From Xanthomonas arboricola pv. populi (GTDB taxonomy: Bacteria > Pseudomonadota > Gammaproteobacteria > Xanthomonadales > Xanthomonadaceae), in the NCBI RefSeq assembly GCF_002939945.1, contig NZ_MDEB01000006.1, forward strand, positions 186,001 through 250,000: a DNA stretch of 64,000 bases. Direction: 5' to 3'. Each line of letters opens with the position of its first letter. Positions within the stretch are counted from its first letter, which is position 1. Below are positions 1-7,045 of the stretch, piece after piece. The notes beneath the pieces are model-generated. The model ran no database searches. It worked only from the letters and a program-made list of their open reading frames with translations, and had not been told where the DNA came from. Position numbers and translations under genes: made by a program.

Positions 1-867
1 CTGTGGAGCGGCTGGCGGCGCGAAGACAAGGAAGGCCAGCCGCCGATGGCGCGCTGGATCACCCTGTCGCGCGATGGCGATCTGATCTGCCATTGCTCGC
101 CGGTGTCAGCCGCGCAGGTGCTGCGCACGATGATCTGGAACGAGGTGGATTCGGTGGTGATGACCTCGGCCACGCTCACCGGCGGCGGCGATTTCCAGTC
201 GTTTGCCATCGACAACGGCCTGCCCGATCACGCCGAGATGGCCTCGCTTGCCTCGCCGTTCGACCTGCCCAACCAGGCCGAATTGATCGTGCCCAATTTT
301 CCGGTCACCCCCGACGACCGCGAAGGCCACCCGAAGGAAGTCGCGCGTTATCTGGTGCGCGAACTCGATTGGACCGCCAAGGGCAGCATCGTGCTGTTCA
401 CCTCGCGCTGGAAGATGGAAAAGGTCGCCGACCTGATGCCGCTGGCACAGCGCAACCGCGTGCTGGTGCAAGGCGAGGGCAACAAGTCGCAATTGATCAC
501 CGAACACATGCGCCGCATTGCCGCCGGCGAGGGCTCGGTCCTGTTCGGTTTGAACTCCTTCGGCGAAGGCCTGGATCTGCCCGGCGATGCCTGCACCACC
601 GTGGTCATCACCCAGGTACCGTTCGCGGTGCCGACCGACCCGCAAACCTCGACCCTGAGCGAATGGCTGGAAAGCCGCGGCCACAACGCCTTCAACCTGA
701 TCGCCATCCCGCACGCGCTGCGCACGCTCACGCAGTTTGCGGGCCGCTTGATCCGCAGTTCCAGCGACCACGGCCGCGTGATCATTCTCGACTCGCGCCT
801 GCTGACGCGCCGCTATGGCAAACGCATCATCGACGCGCTGCCGCCGTTCAAGCGGGTGATCGGTTAG
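1..867 (+). CDS. dinG: ATP-dependent DNA helicase DinG, C-terminal part (5' end outside the window)
   Basis: The reading frame is already open at base 1, so only the last 288 residues are present. The visible part is the second half of an XPD/DinG-type superfamily 2 helicase. It has the MTSATL motif near residue 54, a VLFTSRWKM strand, the SFGEGLDLPG motif and the C-terminal QFAGRLIRSSSDHGR box that corresponds to helicase motif VI. Known family members unwind DNA and RNA-DNA hybrids using ATP and help resolve R-loops and replication conflicts. The Walker A and iron-sulfur cluster region would lie upstream, outside the window. The next gene starts about 150 bases downstream behind its own promoter-like sequence, so DinG is probably the last gene of its own unit. 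Confidence 0.93.
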   Translation: MWSGWRREDKEGQPPMARWITLSRDGDLICHCSPVSAAQVLRTMIWNEVDSVVMTSATLTGGGDFQSFAIDNGLPDHAEMASLASPFDLPNQAELIVPNFPVTPDDREGHPKEVARYLVRELDWTAKGSIVLFTSRWKMEKVADLMPLAQRNRVLVQGEGNKSQLITEHMRRIAAGEGSVLFGLNSFGEGLDLPGDACTTVVITQVPFAVPTDPQTSTLSEWLESRGHNAFNLIAIPHALRTLTQFAGRLIRSSSDHGRVIILDSRLLTRRYGKRIIDALPPFKRVIG

Positions 868-912
868 TTCAAGTCAGTCACTTTTCTGCTTTCGTGAGCT
901 TTCTAACAGCGA

Positions 913-936
913 CATGACGTCATGCGATGCATTGCA
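913..936. promoter_or_regulatory. Overlapping palindromes upstream of the RiPP operon (candidate operator)
   Basis: Positions 913-924 are a perfect 12-bp palindrome (CATGACGTCATG). It runs directly into a second, nearly perfect 14-bp palindrome at 923-936 (TGCGATGCATTGCA, one mismatch). Both sit just upstream of a promoter-like TTGACA. This is a plausible binding site for a dimeric regulator of the downstream cluster. No regulator gene is seen next to the cluster, so the protein that might bind is unknown. Confidence 0.35.
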
Positions 937-937
937 C

Positions 938-966
938 TTGACAGGGACCGTTTCTGTGGATTAACT
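938..966 (+). promoter_or_regulatory. Candidate sigma-70-type promoter of the RiPP operon
   Basis: A consensus TTGACA box at 938-943 is followed after 17 bases by TTAACT at 961-966. The -35 box is perfect, while the -10 box matches the consensus at only three of six positions. It lies about 45 bases upstream of the first gene of the export and maturation cluster and there is no other obvious candidate in the 146-base gap after dinG. Confidence 0.4.
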
Positions 967-1013
967 GGGCCTGAAGGAAGTAGGCGCGTCCCTTAGCGAA
1001 ACAGGAAGTGCAT

Positions 1014-2294
1014 ATGCCGGGCAGTTTCTTCAGGGAAGAAGTGTTGCGCGCACGCCGAGAAGCCTGGCTTGCGCCGGTGCGCCTTGAGGCGCCGAAGTTC
1101 GGTTGGCCATGTTTTGTCACTGCGGTTTTTCTTGTTGTCGCCATGCTTGCGTTGCTGTGCTTCGGGAGTTTCACCCGGCACGAAGCCGTCAATGGCGCAT
1201 TGGTACCGGACCGTGGTGTGTTGACACTGACGCCGCTCAGCGCCGGCATGGTTTCCAAGGCGTTCGTGGTCGAGGGAGCCACGGTGCGGGCTGGTGACCC
1301 TGTTCTGGAAATTTCCGGAGAACAAGACAGCACATCGCTCGGGGACACACAGGCATTGGTCATCTCGCAGCTTGAGATAAAGCGCAGCCGTCTGAATGCA
1401 GATATGCAGGCACAAAATCAGCTGTACGCTGCCCAACAGCGCGATCTGCGTCGAAGAGTCGCCTTGCTGCAGGCGCAGATGGACAACACCGCCGAACAAA
1501 TCCGGCTGCAGCGCCAGCGCGCAGACAGTGCGCTTCGTCTCTACGAACAATGGGTGAGCGCTGCAGAAAAGGGAATATTGACCAAGGTTCAATTACTGCA
1601 GCAGCAGGACATTGCAATCCAGAACCAAGGTCAACTCAAAGAGCTGCAAAAGCATGCGCTGGATCTGCGCGTGGAGCATTCTCAACTGCAATCGGAGCTG
1701 GAACAAAATCCTGCGGCCTTGGAAGGAAAGCGCAACGAAATTGCCAGGCAAATTGCCGACGTCGCTCAATCTCTTTCTGAAAGTGAGGCGCGCCGTTCCG
1801 TCGTCTTGCGCGCTCCCGCAGACGGAGTCATTGGAAACCTGTTCGTCCACGCCGGACAGCCGGTCAGCGCGCAACAGCCCCTCGTCACCCTGTTGCCCAA
1901 GAACATCACCTTGCGCGCCGAGCTCTGGGTGCCTTCCAAGGCGGTTGGATTCGTGACGCGTGGCGATCGCGTTCTTCTTCGTTATCAGGCATTTCCGTAT
2001 CAGAAGTTCGGCCGCTACGCAGGCCGTGTGGTGGAGGTCTCGCGTAGCGCGGTCACTTCAAAAGAGTTGTCATCGCTGCTGGGGCAACAGATAGAGGAGG
2101 CTCGCTATCGTGTCGTCGTTGAACTGGGAACGCAGCATATTGTAGCCAACGGAAGGAAAGAGCTGCTGCGTCCGGGCATGGTACTGGATGCCGACATACT
2201 TCTGGAGAAGCGCAAACTGATCGAATGGATGTTTGAACCCGTCTACGAAATGACGGCGCGTTTCTTGGATGACTCGGCCAAGAAACGCGCATGA
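1014..2294 (+). CDS. HlyD-family membrane fusion (periplasmic adaptor) protein of a peptide exporter
   Basis: A 426-residue adaptor that would bridge the inner-membrane ABC exporter to an outer-membrane channel. It has one N-terminal membrane segment (about residues 32-54), then a lipoyl-type half motif (around LSAGMVSKAFVVEGATVRAGDP), a Gln/Leu/Arg-rich coiled coil (about 110-260), the second lipoyl half (RAPADGVIGNLFVHAGQ) and a beta-barrel region. ATG at 1014 is preferred over GTG at 1008 because AGGAAG at 1003-1008 is then correctly spaced. The stop overlaps the start of the next gene (ATGA), so the two are translationally coupled. It resembles adaptors of bacteriocin and microcin exporters (CvaA or LcnD type). 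No TolC homologue is encoded nearby, so a housekeeping outer-membrane channel is probably used. Confidence 0.9.
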   Translation: MPGSFFREEVLRARREAWLAPVRLEAPKFGWPCFVTAVFLVVAMLALLCFGSFTRHEAVNGALVPDRGVLTLTPLSAGMVSKAFVVEGATVRAGDPVLEISGEQDSTSLGDTQALVISQLEIKRSRLNADMQAQNQLYAAQQRDLRRRVALLQAQMDNTAEQIRLQRQRADSALRLYEQWVSAAEKGILTKVQLLQQQDIAIQNQGQLKELQKHALDLRVEHSQLQSELEQNPAALEGKRNEIARQIADVAQSLSESEARRSVVLRAPADGVIGNLFVHAGQPVSAQQPLVTLLPKNITLRAELWVPSKAVGFVTRGDRVLLRYQAFPYQKFGRYAGRVVEVSRSAVTSKELSSLLGQQIEEARYRVVVELGTQHIVANGRKELLRPGMVLDADILLEKRKLIEWMFEPVYEMTARFLDDSAKKRA

Positions 2295-4477
2295 TCGACA
2301 CCGCATCCGTCCACCAGTTATTGTCGAACCGCGCGCAGATCGTCCCGGTGATGCAGACAGAGGCGGCCGAATGCGGTCTTGCCTGCCTGGTCATGGTCGC
2401 CGGATATCACGGCGACAGAATCGATCTCGCTCAGGTCCGGCGGCGGTTCAATATCTCGCTAAGAGGCGTGCGGCTTGAGCGGCTGGTACAGATCGGTCGC
2501 GCCATGGGCCTGGATGTCCGGGCAATGCGAGCCGAGCCTGACTATCTGCAAGACCTGAAACAACCATGCATCCTGCATTGGGATATGTCGCACTTCGTCG
2601 TCCTTGAGCGCGTCGCGCGAGGTATTGCGCTACTCCACGACCCTGCGCGAGGGACGCTGCGGTTACCGATGTCCGAGGTCGGAAAACATTTCACTGGCGT
2701 CTTGCTGGAATTGCACCCCGGCGCAGACTTCCGGCCTTCCGTTGAGGCGCCACGGGTGTCCTTGCGGTCCCTGACCGGGCGTATTTTTGGCCTCAGGCGC
2801 GGATTGCTGCAGATCTTCGGCCTGGCATTGGCGATCGAGGTGCTTGCGCTGCTTTTGCCTTTCCAGATGCAGTGGGTTATCGACCATGTGCTGGTCTCAG
2901 CGGATATGCAGCTGCTCAAGATACTGACCATTGCCTTCTTGCTCACTGTCGTTTTCCAGACCATCTTGACAGTCGCGCGGAGCTGGATCGTCAGTTGGCT
3001 CGGCGCATCATTGAATACGCAATGGATCACCAACCTGTTTGGCCATCTGATGCGGCTTCCACTCGAGTACTTCGAGAAGCGGCATATGGGCGATGTGTTG
3101 TCGCGCTTTTCTTCATTGAAATCGATTCAGACGACATTGACCGGCAGTTTTGTGGAGGCGATGCTCAATGGGCTGACGGGATGCCTGGCTGTGGTGATTC
3201 TGATGGCCTATAGCCCGCCACTCACAGGCCTGGTGCTGGCTGCTTTCGCTCTGTATCTGGGCTTGCGTCTGGCGTTCTACCGACTGCAGTTCGTGATCAG
3301 CCGCGATCAGTTGGCATACGCGGCACGTCAGCAGAGCGAGCTGATGGAGTCGGTGCGGGGCATTCAGGCGATCAAGCTGGCCAATAAGCAGGGGCTGCGC
3401 CAGGGAAGATTGTTCAGTGCCACAGCACAGAGCGTGCGTCTGGAAATGCAGACACAACGTTTTGGTCTTGCATTCAATGCGCTCAATCAGGGGCTGTTCG
3501 GAACGCAGAGAGTGTTTCTCATCGCCATCGGCGGTTACTTGGCATTGAATGGAACATTGTCGGCAGGCATGCTTGTTGCCTTCCTGGCATACGCGGATCT
3601 TTTCACCAGCAGGGCTTCAGGCTTGGTCGATAAGTTCATCGAGCTCAAGATGCTGCGTCTGCATGCCGAGCGGATCGCCGATATCGCCACGACTGCGCCG
3701 GAGCTGGATGAAATCTCCAGCTATAGCGGCCCGGAGCCCGCTCCCGAGATTCGGGTCAAGGGACTGAGTTTCCGCTATTCGGACGACGATCCATGGGTCA
3801 TACGCAATCTCGATCTGCGTATCGAAGCGGGTGAGTCAGTTGCCATCGTGGGCCCCAGCGGCTGTGGCAAGTCCACATTCGCCAAGTTGTTGCTGGGCCT
3901 GATCGAGCCGACCGAGGGCACCATTGAGGTCGGTGGGGTCGATATCCGCAAATTCGGATTGGAAAACTACAGGGCCATGGTGTCGGCAGTCATGCAGGAT
4001 GACCAGCTGTTTGCCGGATCGCTGGCCGACAACATTGCATTCTTTGATCCGGATTCGAGTATTGAGCGGATCGCCAGCGCCGCGCAGCTGGCGGCAATTC
4101 ATGACGATATCGCCAGGATGCCAATGGGGTACGAATCTCTTGTCGGCGACATGGGTTCGATCCTGTCGGGTGGTCAACGTCAGCGCGTCATCCTGGCGCG
4201 TGCTCTGTATCGGCAGCCGAAGATCCTTGTACTGGACGAGGCCACCAGTCATCTGGATTCCAATAGAGATCAAGTGGTCAACGCGCATATCAGGGCGATG
4301 AAAATGACCCGGATCATCATCGCGCACCGGCAGGAAACGATCGCATCTGCCGACCGCAGGATATCGCTTGTCGCCGAATCGCGTGACAAGCAGGCGGCCA
4401 GTCATGGCGCCGAGAGACTTGAGGCCAGTGATGGCGTCGAGAAGCGCGCCGGCAATCTCGCCGGCGAACTACCCTGA
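2291..4477 (+). CDS. Peptidase-containing ABC exporter (C39 double-glycine peptidase, membrane domain, ATPase)
   Basis: A 728-residue bacteriocin-type exporter that removes a double-glycine leader and pumps the core peptide out. The N-terminal C39 peptidase (about 10-140) keeps a complete active site: Gln22, Cys28 (in EAAECGLACL), His101 (in SHFVVL) and Asp117 (in HDP). A six-helix membrane domain follows (about 165-440). The ATPase domain has Walker A GPSGCGKST near 521, signature LSGGQRQR near 624, Walker B ILVLDEAT near 646 and the H-loop in IIAHR. The start overlaps the adaptor stop by four bases. The precursor gene begins 19 bases downstream and carries the Gly-Gly site this peptidase type recognises, so function and substrate agree. 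The about 40 residues after the ATPase are polar and unremarkable. Confidence 0.95.
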   Translation: MIDTASVHQLLSNRAQIVPVMQTEAAECGLACLVMVAGYHGDRIDLAQVRRRFNISLRGVRLERLVQIGRAMGLDVRAMRAEPDYLQDLKQPCILHWDMSHFVVLERVARGIALLHDPARGTLRLPMSEVGKHFTGVLLELHPGADFRPSVEAPRVSLRSLTGRIFGLRRGLLQIFGLALAIEVLALLLPFQMQWVIDHVLVSADMQLLKILTIAFLLTVVFQTILTVARSWIVSWLGASLNTQWITNLFGHLMRLPLEYFEKRHMGDVLSRFSSLKSIQTTLTGSFVEAMLNGLTGCLAVVILMAYSPPLTGLVLAAFALYLGLRLAFYRLQFVISRDQLAYAARQQSELMESVRGIQAIKLANKQGLRQGRLFSATAQSVRLEMQTQRFGLAFNALNQGLFGTQRVFLIAIGGYLALNGTLSAGMLVAFLAYADLFTSRASGLVDKFIELKMLRLHAERIADIATTAPELDEISSYSGPEPAPEIRVKGLSFRYSDDDPWVIRNLDLRIEAGESVAIVGPSGCGKSTFAKLLLGLIEPTEGTIEVGGVDIRKFGLENYRAMVSAVMQDDQLFAGSLADNIAFFDPDSSIERIASAAQLAAIHDDIARMPMGYESLVGDMGSILSGGQRQRVILARALYRQPKILVLDEATSHLDSNRDQVVNAHIRAMKMTRIIIAHRQETIASADRRISLVAESRDKQAASHGAERLEASDGVEKRAGNLAGELP

Positions 4478-4496
4478 AGCAGCCAAGGAGTAAGTA

Positions 4497-4664
4497 ATGG
4501 AAAACTTTGAACTCATGGAAAACTCACGTCCCGTCGCTCAACGCTTCGCACGTGAGATGACTCAGGAAGAAGTCAGTGCTGTGTCCTGCGGTGGTGCGGG
4601 CGATACGTTGATCATCATCATTGTCGAGGCCGTCGACACCGAAACGATCGTCATCGTCAGCTAA
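4497..4664 (+). CDS. RiPP precursor peptide with double-glycine leader (graspetide-like candidate)
   Basis: A 55-residue peptide. AAGGAG at 4485-4490 lies six bases before the ATG. Residues 1-33 form a leader with the typical bacteriocin pattern: amphipathic, ending in EEVSAVSCGG. Cleavage after Gly33 would release a 22-residue core, AGDTLIIIIVEAVD followed by TETIVIVS. Its possible ester donors are Thr4, Thr15, Thr17 and Ser22, and its possible acid partners are Asp3, Glu11, Asp14 and Glu16. It has no Lys, Cys or aromatic residue. This balance, with an ATP-grasp ligase immediately downstream, suggests side-chain ester rings as in graspetides. The leader lacks the PFFARFL-type motif of microviridin precursors. 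The peptide-gene call is firm; the chemistry is inferred. An unmodified bacteriocin is the main alternative. Confidence 0.85.
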   Translation: MENFELMENSRPVAQRFAREMTQEEVSAVSCGGAGDTLIIIIVEAVDTETIVIVS

Positions 4665-4674
4665 GTGTCCCCCG

Positions 4675-4702
4675 GCATGGCGACATGCAGATGTCGCCAT
4701 GC
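4675..4702 (+). promoter_or_regulatory. Perfect 12-bp hairpin between precursor and ligase genes
   Basis: GCATGGCGACAT (4675-4686) and ATGTCGCCATGC (4691-4702) are exact reverse complements around a four-base loop, GCAG. The hairpin starts ten bases after the precursor stop codon. No T-run follows, so it is not a classic terminator. It more likely stabilises the upstream precursor mRNA or partly attenuates transcription, so that more precursor than enzyme is made. It also argues against the upstream in-frame ATG at 4685 as the ligase start, because that codon lies inside the stem. Confidence 0.75.
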
Positions 4703-4732
4703 TCCTGTCGCGCCTTGGAATGTGTTGCGTCT

Positions 4733-5818
4733 ATGGACGAAAATATCAGAAATGTGTTGATCGTCGCTCCGCGCAGCGACACGCATGCGTCCACGATTGC
4801 TGCGATGATCGCCGCATCGGGACACGCTGTGAGCCTGTTGGATACGGGGCAGTGGCCGTGTGGTCTCGACAGGTCTCTGCTGTATGGGCCGCAAGGCGTG
4901 AGCGTTGTTCGAGATGGCGTTCCGATTGTCTACGATGCGGCCTGGAGCCGCCGTTTGTTGTTCAATAAGTCGGCGCCTGCGCATGTCCACGATCAGGACA
5001 TAAAATTCATCAGGACCGAGGGATTGCTGTTCGATCTGGGGGCAGTGGCCCTGCTCGCCGCGCGGCATGGCGTGAAGCGCTGGGTCAATGCGCCGCTGGT
5101 TGCACTCGCCGCCGATCAGAAGCCGCTGCAACTCGCCGCGGCAGTGGCCAGCGGTCTGTTGGTGCCGGAGACCTTAATCAGCCACCGTCCCGACGATATT
5201 CATGCCTTTCGTCGAAAACATGCCGACGGTGTCGTCGTCAAGCCGTTCAATGTCGGCGCATGGGCGGATGGTGAGAACTACAGCGTCTCCTACGCGACAC
5301 GCATTTCTCCGCAAGAGCAGCTGGCGGATGCGGATCTGCGCGCATGTCCGACAACATATCAGCAGGTTGTCAATCATCAAGGCGACCTACGGGTGGTCTG
5401 CATGGGAGGCGAGTACTTCTGCATGCAGATGCGTCATTCCCTGGTGGGTGAGATCGACTATCGCGCTATCAGGCATAAGACAACCATCCACTACGAGTGG
5501 GTATCGTTGTATCCCGGTTTGCAGGCGAAGCTGGATCTGCTTCGATCGGCATTGGGTATCGATTTCTTCTGCGCGGATTTTGTCGTCCCCATTGCTGGAG
5601 GTGAGCCGGTATTTCTGGAGCTCAATCCGGGTGGACAGTTTCTCTATCTGGACGACAAGTCGCCCGGGGTGGACATCGCGGGTAAGTTTTGTTCGTTCCT
5701 CGTTTACGGGCAAACCAGCAGGTATCAGGAATTTTTACGCCAGGAAAAAAAATCCATGGCTGGTCAGGGCGAGGTGGGGGTCGAGAGCGTTCCGGAATCG
5801 GGAGTTGCGTGTTCATGA
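4733..5818 (+). CDS. ATP-grasp peptide ligase, MvdC/MvdD (graspetide synthetase) type
   Basis: A 361-residue ATP-grasp enzyme. An N-terminal pre-ATP-grasp domain (NVLIVAPRSDTHAS, about 1-110) is followed by the nucleotide-binding lobe, with VVVKPFNVGAW around Lys170 as the probable ATP-binding lysine. The C-terminal lobe has ADFVV and the metal-binding FLELNPGGQ (Glu296, Asn298). This ending is typical of the MvdC/MvdD family, whose characterised members phosphorylate Asp/Glu side chains of a precursor and form esters or amides with Thr, Ser or Lys. Only one ligase is encoded; since the core has no Lys, only ester formation would be expected. ATG at 4733 is chosen over 4685 because of the hairpin, although no strong ribosome-binding site precedes either. 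The stop overlaps the next start (ATGA). Confidence 0.88.
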   Translation: MDENIRNVLIVAPRSDTHASTIAAMIAASGHAVSLLDTGQWPCGLDRSLLYGPQGVSVVRDGVPIVYDAAWSRRLLFNKSAPAHVHDQDIKFIRTEGLLFDLGAVALLAARHGVKRWVNAPLVALAADQKPLQLAAAVASGLLVPETLISHRPDDIHAFRRKHADGVVVKPFNVGAWADGENYSVSYATRISPQEQLADADLRACPTTYQQVVNHQGDLRVVCMGGEYFCMQMRHSLVGEIDYRAIRHKTTIHYEWVSLYPGLQAKLDLLRSALGIDFFCADFVVPIAGGEPVFLELNPGGQFLYLDDKSPGVDIAGKFCSFLVYGQTSRYQEFLRQEKKSMAGQGEVGVESVPESGVACS

Positions 5819-6423
5819 AAGCGATGATGCTAGGAGTGCTGTTGTGGCAGCTGGCGACAAGCGGACATGCTGTTGCCGGAGCGGGACAGAATCCGCAGCC
5901 GGACCATCAACCTATGAATGTCGCCTACCGTGAACAATTGCTGGCATTGGCCGATGCCGATCAGCAGATCCGCGAGCAGATCCGCGGTGCCTTCACGGCG
6001 CAACAACTGCAGGCCAATCAAGGCGCAGCGAAGGAAATGGCAATGCGTCTGGTCGCGTCGCAACGGGAAAATCAGGTGGCGCTCTCTGCATTGATCGAGA
6101 AATTCGGCTTCCCCGATGTCGCATCTGTCGGCGAAGACGGTGCGCACGCCGGTTTTCTGGTCGCGCAACACTCCACTGACCGCAAGTTTCGCGATGACTT
6201 CCTGAAGAACATCGAGGTTGCAGCGGCGCGCGGGTCTTATAGCGCCGCGGACCTGGCATTGTTCGTGGATCGCAATCTGATCATGTCGGGCAAACCGCAG
6301 CGTTATGGCACCCAGCGCAAGGCGGATGGCAGCCTGTTCGATCTGGAAGATCCTGCGCGGCTGGCGCAGAGGAGGGCAGAGGTCGGTTTGCCTGACGAAC
6401 AGGGAGGTTCCGGTGGTCTTTGA
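5815..6423 (+). CDS. Exported DUF6624-like protein of the RiPP cluster
   Basis: A 202-residue protein that starts inside the stop codon of the ligase gene, so it is translationally coupled to it. An N-terminal signal peptide (MKAMMLGVLLWQLATSGHAVA) predicts periplasmic location. The rest has the pattern I associate with DUF6624: FLVAQHSTD near 123-131, ALFVDRNLIMSGKPQRYGTQ near 155-175, and a closing RRAEVGLP. The function of this family is not known to me. The position suggests a role specific to the peptide, such as self-protection, periplasmic folding or a further processing step. Those are inferences only; the sequence shows no recognisable catalytic motif of a known enzyme class. Confidence 0.75.
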   Translation: MKAMMLGVLLWQLATSGHAVAGAGQNPQPDHQPMNVAYREQLLALADADQQIREQIRGAFTAQQLQANQGAAKEMAMRLVASQRENQVALSALIEKFGFPDVASVGEDGAHAGFLVAQHSTDRKFRDDFLKNIEVAAARGSYSAADLALFVDRNLIMSGKPQRYGTQRKADGSLFDLEDPARLAQRRAEVGLPDEQGGSGGL

Positions 6424-7045
6424 ACCATGAGCGACCTCCAAGTGTGCTGCGGGGGCTGCTGGTCAACGCATGGGTGGCTGCGAGTGCGTGCTTGGATCGG
6501 AGACATTCTTTCTGAGTGGCCGGGCTGGACTTTTCCAGGCCGACCAGCTTGAAAGCAAATCGATGCATGCTGCCTCGGTTCGGGTAGCGCCTGGCATGTT
6601 GGCTGGTCGTTCTGATGCTGGGTATGTCGTGCTTCGCTTCGATCTCGGCATCGGACGTGGGTGACCTGGGCGCGCACGGTACGGATGTCGCCAGCGCATG
6701 GCATCGCCTGTGCAGGTGCCAGGCCTTGGTTCCGCTAGGCGACGGCTTCCGGTCTCAGGTGCATACGTCTCACCGGGTGTTTTTGCTCATTCCTGGGTCT
6801 GCAAGTCTTTTGCACTGCAGTATTTGCGCAGTCGTCGACACCATGCGTTCTTGTCTGTAATTCAGGCTTTTCAGCACCTGCATGTCGCGAGCGGCGCGAT
6901 CTTCAACGTGCCGCCACTTTGTAACGCGACGCATATCACGCTCTACGGTCATCATCATGTTCGCCTATCGCAGCGATCATAACTAACGACTTCTCACGCT
7001 TCGGTTCGCTGGCCATGATTCAGCTCCCTCAAACGAGCTGACGCC
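6424..7045. other. Intergenic region without a supported gene
   Basis: About 620 bases between the RiPP cluster and katB. Short open frames occur on both strands, but none has a convincing ribosome-binding site, codon pattern or recognisable product. The last 100 bases presumably hold the katB promoter. A small inverted repeat, ATCG-CAG-CGAT (6967-6977), lies about 70 bases before the katB start and could be part of an oxidative-stress regulator site, but it is too short to assign. Confidence 0.5.

Noticed and set aside
4675-4702. Hairpin as a full transcription terminator of the RiPP operon
   Set aside because: No T-run follows, and the ligase and DUF6624 genes directly downstream would be left without a visible promoter.
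4685-4732. Upstream in-frame ATG as start of the ATP-grasp ligase
   Set aside because: It lies inside the 12-bp hairpin stem and would add 16 Cys-rich residues not expected before the pre-ATP-grasp strand.
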